A DNA stretch of 64,000 nt from Owenweeksia sp. (GTDB lineage Bacteria; Bacteroidota; Bacteroidia; Flavobacteriales; Schleiferiaceae), in contig JANQPD010000095.1 of the NCBI GenBank assembly GCA_028285465.1, forward strand, positions 20,543 to 84,542, in the 5' to 3' direction. Positions 26,385 through 35,190 of the stretch are shown piece by piece (position 1 is the stretch's first letter; every line of letters begins with the position of its first letter). Below the pieces are notes generated by a model, which searched no databases, was not told the origin of the DNA, and was given only the letters and a program-made list of their open reading frames with translations. The position numbers and the translations under genes were made by a program.

Positions 26385-27621
26385 CTACAGGTAGCTGGCT
26401 ATTTTCTCTCCGGCCAGGTAACCGCTGGTCCAGGCGTGTTGGAAATTAAATCCCCCGGTAATGCCATCTACATTCAGTAATTCGCCTACCACAAAGAGCC
26501 CCGGTATTTTCTTGCTTTCGAAATGGGGCAATGCCACTTCCTTCAGTTCTACACCCCCGCAGCTTACAAATTCTTCTTTGAAGGTAGTTTTGCCGTTTAC
26601 CTCGTAGTCATCCGCTACTAAATGCGTAATCAGTTTATTGAATTGCTTTTTGGGAAGGTCGTGCCACTTTTGGGTGGTTTTTACCTGCGCCCGCCCGGCC
26701 AGGTATTGCCACAGGCGTGAGGGGAGGGCAAAAGGGTTCTGGTTTCTTACTTGTTTCAGGTGGTGTTCCCGGGCGAAGTTTGCCAGCGAAATGCGCACTT
26801 TTTCCTCGTTTAACCCGGTCCAGTTCAGGGCAATGGGAAACTGGTATTGCCTTTGGTAAAGATCCAGGGCTGCCCAGGCTGAAAGGAGGATAACCGCAGG
26901 TGCGCTAAACCCCCAATGGGTGATCAACAGGGGCCCATCCTGCTTCCACTTACTACCGGGGATACGCACCTGTGCTTTGGGTACAGAGAGTCCCATCAGT
27001 TCTTTAGCCGGGCTATCGGGTACATTAAAGGTAAAAAGGGAAGGTACGGGCTTATGTACAGACAGGCCTATATCCTTGAAAAGCTGGTAGAAGCTTGCCT
27101 TTGCATGGCCACCTACAGCCAAAACCACGAACTTTGCCTTATACGCCTGGGTAAAGGTATGTACCTCAAACCACTCTTCCGTCTTTTTAAGGGCACGTAG
27201 CTCCTGCCTAGTCTTTATCTCTATATGGTTTTTACCTGCTTCGTCCATTAAGGCCTGTACAATGCTTTCAGATTTGTCGCTGACCGGGAAAATCCGCCCG
27301 TCACTTTCCGTTTTCAGTTTTACTCCCCGTTGTTCAAACCATGCACAGGTATGGGTATTGTTAAAAAGCGAAAAGGGCTTTTTAAGGCTCTTGCCGCCCC
27401 GGGGGTAAGACTTGCTTAAGGCATTGACGTTAGATGCTTCATGCGTTACATTGCAGCGGCCACCTCCGCTTATGCTTACTTTACTGAGGAGTTTGGGTGT
27501 TTTTTCCAGGAGCAATACTTTGTTCTTCCCATGCCCGGCAGCTTGTATGGCTGCAAAAAAACCGGAGGCTCCACCTCCGATAACAAGCGCATCGTATACG
27601 ATCTCTTTTTGGGTATCGGCC
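26385..27621 (-). CDS. HI0933-family FAD-dependent flavoprotein (YhiN-like)
   Basis: A 412-residue flavoprotein with an N-terminal FAD site VIGGGASGFFAAIQAAG near 13-29, the family block SISGGGRCNVTHEA near 50-63, and a C-terminal segment GLFVVGELLNVDGITGGFNF with HAWTSGYLAG near 382-407, which also resembles the BaiN/YhiN and NAD(P)/FAD oxidoreductase group. Physiological substrate is unknown. Its ATG overlaps the upstream gene's stop (TAATG), so it is coupled to the sensor-like protein. The coordinates end at the ATG (27621-27623 in reverse reading). Confidence 0.85.
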
Positions 27622-27622
27622 A

Positions 27623-28432
27623 TTAGCCTCCGTGGGTTTTTTTGGAGAGCTCGATTACGTCATGTACGGTTTGATCAAAGCCTTGAACCGTCTCTTTAAG
27701 CAGCTTAAGGTAACTTTCTTTCTCTTCCGGGCGTTTTGCTTTTTCCATCAGGTCTACCAAGCTCATAATATTGGTAAGGGGCGCGCGCAAGGTATGGGCA
27801 TAGATAAAGCTAATCTTTTCCATGCGCTCTTTTTCTAAACGAAGGGCTTCCAGGCTTGGCCTGAAAATGAAGAGAACCTCTAATAACAAGATCAGAAGAG
27901 CAATGCACCACGAAATAAATTCAAGCAATACCAATTGATCCAGTTTGTCCCGGGAAGTTATTTCAAAGGCGAGCACCGTGGCGTCCATTTTTTCCAGGAA
28001 GGGCTTTTCCAAACGTAAGATCTGGTCTAGGGTGGCTTGCTGCGGGTCCAGAAAGTAATCTTGAAAGGATGTATAAAGTTCTTTTTGCAAAGGAGAAAGG
28101 GAAGCAAGGCTCTGGTTTATCCTCGGATCTTCGCTGGCGGGAATATTTAGCTTATCCGATCCATATTGCAAGGCGATGTGTACGGCATTCCATTGCTCCA
28201 GGTCTTCCAGGTATTGCGCATCCGGTTTTTGTTTATTCTGGATAAGCAAGGCGTTTTTGGTGAGTTTTTGGCTGAGCATGCGCTGCCTGCCCGCCAGGTT
28301 GATAAGCCTGCTGTCCATCTCTTTCTGCTTAAGCCCATATTGCAGGATAAGCTGGCTCATTAAGGTGAAAAGTACAACGGAGCCGATAAGGATGACATAC
28401 AGTCGGGAAAGGTTCCTATGGTTTATAGACAT
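27623..28432 (-). CDS. membrane sensor with PilJ-type domain and DHp helix, no ATPase domain
   Basis: A 269-residue protein with two membrane helices (12-33 and about 168-190) enclosing a periplasmic region of about 130 residues. That region starts with NLAGRQRMLSQ (45-55), the hallmark of the PilJ/type IV pili methyl-accepting N-terminal domain also seen in nitrate sensors. After the second helix comes a histidine-kinase dimerisation helix with its H-box, YAHTLRAPLTNI (His213). It stops at residue 269 without the N, G1 or G2 boxes. It may be phosphorylated by another kinase or act as an adaptor. I chose ATG at 28432 over a TTG at 28456. Confidence 0.8.
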   Translation of the reverse strand: MSINHRNLSRLYVILIGSVVLFTLMSQLILQYGLKQKEMDSRLINLAGRQRMLSQKLTKNALLIQNKQKPDAQYLEDLEQWNAVHIALQYGSDKLNIPASEDPRINQSLASLSPLQKELYTSFQDYFLDPQQATLDQILRLEKPFLEKMDATVLAFEITSRDKLDQLVLLEFISWCIALLILLLEVLFIFRPSLEALRLEKERMEKISFIYAHTLRAPLTNIMSLVDLMEKAKRPEEKESYLKLLKETVQGFDQTVHDVIELSKKTHGG

Positions 28433-28460
28433 AAGGGGTGTTTTGCCGTTACACAAAAAG

Positions 28461-28955
28461 CTAGGATTTACGAGATCCTCTTATAAAGTGATAAAGCGCC
28501 ATCAAGAAAAGCCCGCCAACAAGGATCCCCATTATAGAGGGGTTCAGGCCTTCGGTGCGACCTAAGGCGGTATTAATGCCTGCAAAAGAAATATAGCCGA
28601 GCAGTAAGGCAATAAACAAATTTAGATAACGCAATACGCGCAGCCCGGAACGGTAGTGCTTCTCGGCATTTTCCGGGGTGATCTTTGCCGGATAGTTGAA
28701 AAGGTGCGGGTAGCCGCTTAATATTTTGAGGCCTATTACAAGACAGATGTTTAACGAGGGCAGAAGAAACAAAATGCTTTTATGGCCATAGCGATCCGGT
28801 TTTCCGGAAAGCCCGAAATGTACAGGCGCTTCCTCAGGGATGGACGCGTACTGGGAGATCAGGTAAAAGAGCGAAGCAAAAGCTGTTACCATACTCAGCA
28901 GTTCTACATAACGCTCCCAGCGGCTGGGCTTTATCTTTAACCGGGGCCTGTTCAT
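28461..28955 (-). CDS. DUF1648-domain membrane protein
   Basis: A 164-residue membrane protein with about four helices. The segment near residues 39-60, PEEAPVHFGLSGKPDRYGHKS cut short here, carries the DUF1648 pattern P-HF-G-PD-YG-K between the first two helices. No function is established for most members; some are linked to SdpI-like immunity proteins. It starts two bases after the carboxylase beta gene's stop and is 28 bases ahead of the sensor-like gene, so it belongs to the same run. Confidence 0.8.
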   Translation of the reverse strand: MNRPRLKIKPSRWERYVELLSMVTAFASLFYLISQYASIPEEAPVHFGLSGKPDRYGHKSILFLLPSLNICLVIGLKILSGYPHLFNYPAKITPENAEKHYRSGLRVLRYLNLFIALLLGYISFAGINTALGRTEGLNPSIMGILVGGLFLMALYHFIRGSRKS

Positions 28956-28957
28956 TA

Positions 28958-30592
28958 TTAAGCTTGTAATACCCCGGGGTTATATGCCTTTTTGATGGGC
29001 GCGTGGTTGGCTGCCTCTATGCCCATACTGATCCACTTTCGCGTTTCCAGGGGGTCGATGATTGCATCTGTCCACAAGCGGGATGCCGCATACTCTGGAG
29101 TGGTTTGCTTGTCGTAGCGCTTTTGTATTTTTTCCAGCAACTGTTGTTCTTTTTCCGGTGTAATTTCTTCCCCTTTAGACGCCAGGCTGGCTTTTTCTAT
29201 CTGCAGCAACACTTTAGCGGCTTGTGCACCCCCCATCACGGCCAGGCGCGCGGTGGGCCAGGCTACGATCAATCTTGGGTCATAGGCTTTTCCGCACATG
29301 GCATAATTGCCTGCGCCATAGCTGTTGCCCATAACTACTGTAAACTTGGGTACCACACTATTGCTCATGGTGTTTACCATTTTAGCGCCATCTTTAATAA
29401 TCCCTCCGTGCTCACTACGGGAGCCTACCATAAACCCGGTTACGTCCTGTAGGAACACCAGCGGTATCTTTTTTTGGTTGCAGTTTGCAATGAAGCGGGA
29501 GGCCTTATCGGCACTATCGGAATAGATCACGCCACCAAACTGCATTTCCCCTTTCTTGTTTTTAATGATCTCGCGGTTGTTGGCTACAATACCTACCGCC
29601 CAGCCGTCTATACGTGCATAGCCGGTGAGTATGGTTTGGCCGTATCCCGCCTTGTATTCTTCAAAGGCACTGTCGTCTACCAGGCGGTCTATTATTTCAC
29701 GCGTATCATAGGGTTTGGCCCGGTCGGCAGGAAAGAGTCCATAGATCTCTTTTTCATCTTTGGCCGGGGGAGCAGCTTTTATACGGTTAAAACCGGCTTT
29801 TTCAAAAGCTCCGATCTTATCCACAATGTTGCGTATGCTTTTTAAGCAGTCGGGGTCGTCTTTGCTTTTGTAGTCTGTTACCCCACTTATTTCAGAATGG
29901 GTAGTGGCGCCACCCAGCGTTTCGTTGTCGATATCTTCCCCAATGGCCGCTTTTACCAGGTAGCTCCCGGCCAAAAAGATACTTCCCGTTTTATCTACGA
30001 TCAAAGCTTCATCGCTCATAATGGGTAAGTAGGCGCCACCGGCCACACAGCTCCCCATAATGGCAGCAATTTGCGTAATGCCCTCCGAACTTAAAATGGC
30101 GTTGTTCCGGAAAATACGTCCAAAGTGTTCTTTGTCCGGAAAGATCTCATCCTGCATGGGCAGGTAAACCCCTGCACTGTCTACCAAATACAGTATGGGA
30201 ATGCGGTTTTCCAGGGCAATTTCCTGTGCCCGCAAGTTCTTTTTCCCGGTAATGGGAAACCACGCGCCTGCTTTTACAGTAGCATCATTCGCTACAATAA
30301 TGCACAGTTTTTTGCTTACGTACCCCATTACCACTACTACGCCTCCTGCGGGGCAGCCCCCGTGTTCTTTATACATTTCCCAACCGGCAAAGGCACCGAT
30401 CTCGATGCTGGGCTTGCCTTTATCCAGCAAGAGTTCTATGCGCTCACGCGCGGTCAGCTTCCCTTTCGCTTTGTGTTTTTCTATTTTGGATTTACCCCCG
30501 CCCAGCGCAATTTTATTGAGCTTGCTGCGCACATCAGACAGCATCAGTTTCAGGGCGTCTTCATTTTTGTTGAAAGAGAGGTTTTGAGCCAT
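28958..30592 (-). CDS. acyl-CoA carboxylase beta (carboxyltransferase) subunit
   Basis: A 544-residue carboxyltransferase of the methylcrotonyl-CoA/propionyl-CoA type, moving carboxyl groups from biotin to an acyl-CoA. Motifs include AGWEMYKEHGGCPAGGV near 68-84, PILYLVDSAGVYLPMQ near 137 (close to the methylcrotonyl-CoA carboxylase beta VDS-G-xxLP-Q pattern), GSCVAGGAYLP near 183 and GNSYGAGNYAMCGKAYDPR near 425. The alpha (biotin) subunit is not in this window. The methylcrotonyl type, meaning leucine breakdown, is the best guess but isobutyryl- or propionyl-CoA cannot be excluded. Confidence 0.88.
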   Translation of the reverse strand: MAQNLSFNKNEDALKLMLSDVRSKLNKIALGGGKSKIEKHKAKGKLTARERIELLLDKGKPSIEIGAFAGWEMYKEHGGCPAGGVVVVMGYVSKKLCIIVANDATVKAGAWFPITGKKNLRAQEIALENRIPILYLVDSAGVYLPMQDEIFPDKEHFGRIFRNNAILSSEGITQIAAIMGSCVAGGAYLPIMSDEALIVDKTGSIFLAGSYLVKAAIGEDIDNETLGGATTHSEISGVTDYKSKDDPDCLKSIRNIVDKIGAFEKAGFNRIKAAPPAKDEKEIYGLFPADRAKPYDTREIIDRLVDDSAFEEYKAGYGQTILTGYARIDGWAVGIVANNREIIKNKKGEMQFGGVIYSDSADKASRFIANCNQKKIPLVFLQDVTGFMVGSRSEHGGIIKDGAKMVNTMSNSVVPKFTVVMGNSYGAGNYAMCGKAYDPRLIVAWPTARLAVMGGAQAAKVLLQIEKASLASKGEEITPEKEQQLLEKIQKRYDKQTTPEYAASRLWTDAIIDPLETRKWISMGIEAANHAPIKKAYNPGVLQA

Positions 30593-30595
30593 ATT

Positions 30596-31672
30596 TTAAT
30601 AACATTTGTCTATGATCCACTCTGCGCTTTTCTCCAGCAGGATGTCATCGCGAGTGGGGTTGCTTACAAAAAGGGTGAAATGGTTCTTTTCATCGTAAAC
30701 CGATACGAAAATGATTTCAGGTATATCGTCACCCGTAAGGTCTCCGTACCAATACAGTTCAGGCATTCCGCATTGCCCCTTGCTTACCAGCAATTGGGTA
30801 ATATCCTGCTTTACTTTTAAGAAGTATTTCGTGCCCTTCAACAGCAGGGTGTAGTTTTTTAATTCGGGACAAGGGCCGGTATTTTCTACGCTCCCGGTGG
30901 CGGACAGGGTTATAGGTTCTTTACCCTCTTGCAGCAGGAACTGCTGACCCGGGAAAACCTTTCTTCCGGCAAAACGCAATTGCTCGCTCTTATCTTCAAT
31001 AGCTAGCTTTCGCAGGTCCAGGGGGCGGTTCATCCCGATCAAAAAGATACTGCGCTCCTCCTGGGGAGTAATGATGTCAAACTCCAGGCCATCGCCTACT
31101 TTTTGCTTGCTAAGTACCACGTCAACATCTACTTCCATTATACGGTAGTTGTCCGACCCGCTTTTTTCATTTTTCGGGTACACTCCGTACCAAAGCATGC
31201 CGGGATCGAGCTGACTTACATCGCCACAATAATTATAGGCCTCTGTCATTAAGCTGTATTTACTGGCATATGTGCTTGCTTCTTTGGTCTTTTCGGTAGG
31301 GGAGGGAGCAGAAGAGGGTGCTTCGGAGACGGGGGATACAAGCGTGTCTTCACGGACCTGGGCATGCTCATGCATACCCGTGATCTTCATAAAACCGTCA
31401 AACATATAGCCTTCGAACTGCTTGTACCTGACTTTTCGCCAGAAACCTTCGATTTTTTCATAGGTCATTGCCCCAAAAGTTTCCGTGCAGGCCGTTAAAC
31501 TGCTGTCGTAAGGCACATAGGTTACTACTTTGGCCTTTAAATTAGGTGCTCCGCGCATGCGCATACCGGATGGGGCGATGATCTGGCACTCCATGGAGAA
31601 TGTACAAGGTGCTTCCTGAGCAGGTAAAGCAGTAGAGTAAACGAGGGCAAACAAGGCCAGGATCTTTTTCAT
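30596..31672 (-). CDS. secreted SH3-domain protein
   Basis: A 358-residue protein with a signal peptide (1-18). Residues about 30-97 form a bacterial SH3 domain (SGMRMRGAPNLKAKVVTYVP, then WRKVRYKQFEGYMFDGF), a fold used for binding peptides or cell wall. A Ser/Pro/Thr-rich linker follows (about 110-135). The C-terminal ~210 residues are not recognised and have paired cysteines (near 148, 268, 300, 357) that might form disulfides. Three bases separate it from the carboxylase gene and 38 from the WbqC-like gene. Confidence 0.72.
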   Translation of the reverse strand: MKKILALFALVYSTALPAQEAPCTFSMECQIIAPSGMRMRGAPNLKAKVVTYVPYDSSLTACTETFGAMTYEKIEGFWRKVRYKQFEGYMFDGFMKITGMHEHAQVREDTLVSPVSEAPSSAPSPTEKTKEASTYASKYSLMTEAYNYCGDVSQLDPGMLWYGVYPKNEKSGSDNYRIMEVDVDVVLSKQKVGDGLEFDIITPQEERSIFLIGMNRPLDLRKLAIEDKSEQLRFAGRKVFPGQQFLLQEGKEPITLSATGSVENTGPCPELKNYTLLLKGTKYFLKVKQDITQLLVSKGQCGMPELYWYGDLTGDDIPEIIFVSVYDEKNHFTLFVSNPTRDDILLEKSAEWIIDKCY

Positions 31673-31710
31673 ACAAAGGGCTGCTGATGCATCAGGGGCG
31701 AAAATACAAA

Positions 31711-32304
31711 TTAAAGGTTGGCCAGGTAATCGTATGCTGCCGGACCTTCGTTGAAAAGCAGGTCGAAAACAGAAAGGTTTGGCAGAAACCCATGCTTGTG
31801 TGCAAATACCTGTGCATAGGGGGGCATTTTATGCTCCTTTTCCTTCTTGGGATGAAACTGTTCGGTAAAGTCCGTGTGCGTTTCTTCAAAGGCTTTTGTA
31901 CTGAGCTGTACTTCTGCCCGCAACCAGTTTAATACCATGCGGGTAATGTCCAGGTTGAACTGATATAGATTTGTAGTTTCCGAAAACAGAAGCGCTTCAA
32001 GATCCGGGGCCAGTTCTTCAAAAAAGGGAGATAAGTTATAGGTTGTTTTGAAGGCCTGCCAATGTTTGCTGCGCCAGTTCTCTGCATCGCTTACAAGAAT
32101 ACTCCCGCTTGTTTTACCGCTTTGTACATGATCAATGGGAATATTGAGCATGAGCTTACCGTTTGGGGCGTCCAGGTAGCAACGGTTGCGGTAGCTCTGT
32201 TTTTGCCAGGCCTCAGCAGGGTCTATAAAGGCCTCGCGGCAGTGGATCAAGGCAGCGAAATACGATAAGGGGCCTCCATACGCCATGCTAAAACGCCCCT
32301 TCAT
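31711..32304 (-). CDS. WbqC family protein
   Basis: A 197-residue WbqC-like protein. Recognisable blocks are AYGGPLSYFAAL, the KQSYRNRCYLDAPNGKLMLNIPI stretch (given as parts: QSYRNRCYLDAPNG, 35-48), and SKHWQAFKTTYNLSPFF near 83. Family members occur in O-antigen and glycan clusters but no enzymatic mechanism is established. It starts in the lepB stop region (CTGAGCATG), so it is coupled to lepB. Confidence 0.75.
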   Translation of the reverse strand: MKGRFSMAYGGPLSYFAALIHCREAFIDPAEAWQKQSYRNRCYLDAPNGKLMLNIPIDHVQSGKTSGSILVSDAENWRSKHWQAFKTTYNLSPFFEELAPDLEALLFSETTNLYQFNLDITRMVLNWLRAEVQLSTKAFEETHTDFTEQFHPKKEKEHKMPPYAQVFAHKHGFLPNLSVFDLLFNEGPAAYDYLANL

Positions 32305-32306
32305 GC

Positions 32307-33875
32307 TCAGGCCGCTTTTTTGGCTTTTTGCTTTTTATAGTAGCGGTTCCCGATAGAAAACAGCACCACAAAAACTACAAAATGCCAGAAATAAGATTTC
32401 CTTTCCCCTTCGCCACTTACGGTAGTAAATACACGGTCCCAGCGGACCTGCTCCATGAAGCTCTCTCCAAAGCTATCCCAGCTCATCCAAATGAAAACGG
32501 GTTTGCCTACAATGCGGTCTTCGGGCACATAGCCCCAAAAGCGGGAGTCGTCCGACATATGCCGGTTGTCGCCCATCATGAAATAATAATCTTGCTGAAA
32601 AGTGTAGGTTTTTATGGGTTTGCCATCCAGTAAATAGGCATCTCCCTCTTTTGTCAGGCTACGCATCTCCGGGCTGTCGTACATCTCTATTACGCGCTTA
32701 AACGTGTAATAGTTCTGCTCGTTAAGCTGTATGGTAGCGCCTTTGGCTGGTATGTACAGCGGGCCGTAATTATCCCTCGACCAGCGCACCACCTCCTGGT
32801 GTTGCGTGTTGGGGAATACGATCCCTCCCTGGTGTGGTTCCGTGGCGATGTCCGCTTCAAATTTTTGTACCCCGGCCAACCCGGAGATTTCTTCGGCCGC
32901 GGTTATAGGCGCGGGCAAAACGGTTTGATTGGAAAAGGGACTCACCTGGGCCTCCTGGATGTTTATGTCGTAGTTCTTTTTAAGTAATTTCTGGTTGAAA
33001 TCAGGGCTTAACCTTACACGGTAATTGAACTGCGGTATGGCACGGTCGGGAAACACTTCTTTTACACCATCGATGTGTACAAAACCATCCCTAACGCTAA
33101 ACGTGTCTCCCGGCAAGGCTACGCAGCGCTTTACATAGTTTTCTCCTTTGTCGATGGGCCTTACCTTACCTTCCATATTAATGGGCCGGATGTCTTCAGC
33201 CGGGTAGTTGAATACCACCGGGTCCATCCGGTTTAGAGTGCTGATCTTAGGCAGGCGTATATAAGGCCACTGTACCCAATCGAGGTACGAATCCAGCGTA
33301 GTAAGCGGGATCTTGTTGTGCACCAGGGGAACACTTAAAGGCGTTACGGGCAGGCGGCTGCCGTAGTGCATTTTGCTTACAAAAAGAAAATCTCCTACCA
33401 GGAGCGATTTTTCCATAGAAGGGGTAGGGATGGTATAAGCTTCGAACGTAAAGGCCCGGATCACGGTGGCGGCAACAATGGCAAAAATGAGCGAAGAACC
33501 CAGTTCACCTACCGTTTTCTTGATGTTTTGCTCGCTTTTGCCTACGTAGTTGAGCTTGGCGGTGTAGTTGATATAGCCCAGGTACAGCCCAAGCGTTACA
33601 ATAGAGAGCAAGGTGTGCGAAAGCTTCCGGTAGTTAAAAACATGCAACAGCTCATACACCATTACAATAGTCATAACATTGCTCACCACCGGGATAAAAA
33701 AGAGAACGGTTTGCCAGCGGCTGCGTTGTATGATGCCCATCATTACATACGTTTTATAGATGGGAATAGCGGCTTCCCAGGCTTTGCGGCCCGCGGCTAC
33801 GTAAAATTTCCATGTAAGCAAAAAGCTTACTACTTGCAATACAATAAAAAAGGAGAGAAGATTTGAATCGACCAT
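32307..33875 (-). CDS. lepB: signal peptidase I
   Basis: Membrane-bound peptidase removing Sec and Tat signal peptides. The 522-residue form is longer than the E. coli enzyme (323). An N-terminal hydrophobic region of about 110 residues precedes the catalytic S26 region. The nucleophile is Ser153 in YTIPTPSMEKSLLVGD, the general base Lys249 in NYVKRCVALPGD, and the C-terminal conserved block is FMMGDNRHMSDDSRFWG near 440. An insertion of about 150 residues separates the two catalytic halves. It overlaps dapB upstream by a few bases. Confidence 0.93.
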   Translation of the reverse strand: MVDSNLLSFFIVLQVVSFLLTWKFYVAAGRKAWEAAIPIYKTYVMMGIIQRSRWQTVLFFIPVVSNVMTIVMVYELLHVFNYRKLSHTLLSIVTLGLYLGYINYTAKLNYVGKSEQNIKKTVGELGSSLIFAIVAATVIRAFTFEAYTIPTPSMEKSLLVGDFLFVSKMHYGSRLPVTPLSVPLVHNKIPLTTLDSYLDWVQWPYIRLPKISTLNRMDPVVFNYPAEDIRPINMEGKVRPIDKGENYVKRCVALPGDTFSVRDGFVHIDGVKEVFPDRAIPQFNYRVRLSPDFNQKLLKKNYDINIQEAQVSPFSNQTVLPAPITAAEEISGLAGVQKFEADIATEPHQGGIVFPNTQHQEVVRWSRDNYGPLYIPAKGATIQLNEQNYYTFKRVIEMYDSPEMRSLTKEGDAYLLDGKPIKTYTFQQDYYFMMGDNRHMSDDSRFWGYVPEDRIVGKPVFIWMSWDSFGESFMEQVRWDRVFTTVSGEGERKSYFWHFVVFVVLFSIGNRYYKKQKAKKAA

Positions 33876-34582
33876 TAGTTTAGATTAAGTACGTCTTTCA
33901 TAGTAAATACCCCGCTTTTGCCCGCTATATACTCGGCAGCAATCACGGCCCCCAGGGCAAACCCCCTGCGTTTGTGGGCGGTATGGCTTATTTCTATATC
34001 ATCAATTGAAGAATGGTATCGGATGCGGTGTGTACCGGGTACGTTGGGTTCGCGCCTGGCTGTAATATTGAGTGTATCCTCAGCATCGGCACCGAGTGCC
34101 CACTTCTTTTTCCGGTCCAATTGTTCAATCACCTGCCCGGCTAAGGTAATGGCTGTACCGCTTGGGGCGTCCAGTTTTTTAGTGTGGTGTATTTCTTCAA
34201 CTTCCACCTTGTATTCAGGATACGGATCCATCAGTGTTGCCAGTTTTTTATTGAGCTCAAAAAACAGGTTTACGCCTAAGCTGAAATTAGAAGCGTATAG
34301 GAAGCCCACCTGCTTTTGCTCAGCGAGTTGTGCTACATCGCTATAACGGTCCAGCCAGCCGGTAGTACCCGAAACAACGGGAACACCTGCCTCTATGCAG
34401 CCTTTCAGGTTTTGGTAGGCGGCAGCAGGTACGGTAAACTCTATGGCTACATCGGCCTTTTTTAATAGCTCTTCGGAGAAGCGTTCACGCGTGAGCGGGC
34501 CTACCAGGGTATGGCCTCTTTCTTCGAGAATGGGTTCAATTTCTTTACCCATGCGTCCGTAACCGATCAGTGCAATTTTCAT
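33875..34582 (-). CDS. dapB: 4-hydroxy-tetrahydrodipicolinate reductase
   Basis: NAD(P)H-dependent enzyme of the diaminopimelate and lysine pathway. The 235-residue protein has the dinucleotide-binding loop IGYGRMGKEI near 6-15, GVPVVSGTTGW near 89-99 and the catalytic EIHHTKKLDAPSGTA near 148-162. Its ends overlap the neighbouring genes by one base on each side (lepB and DUF5683), showing translational coupling across the parA-to-HI0933 run. Confidence 0.95.
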   Translation of the reverse strand: MKIALIGYGRMGKEIEPILEERGHTLVGPLTRERFSEELLKKADVAIEFTVPAAAYQNLKGCIEAGVPVVSGTTGWLDRYSDVAQLAEQKQVGFLYASNFSLGVNLFFELNKKLATLMDPYPEYKVEVEEIHHTKKLDAPSGTAITLAGQVIEQLDRKKKWALGADAEDTLNITARREPNVPGTHRIRYHSSIDDIEISHTAHKRRGFALGAVIAAEYIAGKSGVFTMKDVLNLN

Positions 34583-35190
34583 TAAAAGTGGAGTACTGCT
34601 TTAATACCTATAGAAGGCCTGCCCCAGGGCATATTTAGGCGGGTGGGCTGCCAGTTCAGGCTCAAGTCGTCTGATACATCGTAATAAAAGAGGTGTGCAT
34701 CTACATGTGCATCCAGGATCTGTAAGCCATATCCCAAAACGGCCAAGATGATACTCAGGTCGCGGTACCGCCTGTAAATATCTTGTAATTCAATGAGTTG
34801 GCGCGGTGTATAAAAGCCGTTAAAAGGATCACTCAAGGTACTGTCGCCATTTACGGCATAAAAGGCATCCAAATACAGCCTGTAGGTTTGGTGATTGTCG
34901 TAGGCAAAGTAAAGGGCTGTGCCGATGGCCGCATACACAATGGGGAGCTTCCAGTATTTGCGGTTATAGATCTGCCCGGCTCCGGGCATTAAGGCGAGCA
35001 AAGTAGCTGTTTTTACATTATGCGTCCGGTTGCTGTCTATAGGCTCCACCTTAAGGTTTAGCGCGCTCAGGGTTTGCATTTGCGTGGTATCCCTGTTTTG
35101 GGGATCAGGTTTGTTTTGGGCGGATAGCTCCAAGCTATTGCTCCAGAAACAAAACACGAGCAGAATAGGTATGTACTGCCGGTAGATCAA
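34582..35190 (-). CDS. DUF5683 membrane protein
   Basis: A 202-residue protein with a signal or membrane anchor (1-25) and the DUF5683 motif LMPGAGQIYNRKYWKLPIVY near 69-88, followed by membrane helices. Such genes sit next to parAB in many Bacteroidota genomes, which is the main support for the family call. Function is unknown. It overlaps parB by four bases. Confidence 0.82.
   Translation of the reverse strand: MIYRQYIPILLVFCFWSNSLELSAQNKPDPQNRDTTQMQTLSALNLKVEPIDSNRTHNVKTATLLALMPGAGQIYNRKYWKLPIVYAAIGTALYFAYDNHQTYRLYLDAFYAVNGDSTLSDPFNGFYTPRQLIELQDIYRRYRDLSIILAVLGYGLQILDAHVDAHLFYYDVSDDLSLNWQPTRLNMPWGRPSIGIKAVLHF

Noticed and set aside
30125..30820. A 231-codon plus-strand open frame over the carboxylase gene
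   Set aside because: It is antisense to a clear carboxyltransferase and the next gene's end and has no domain signature.
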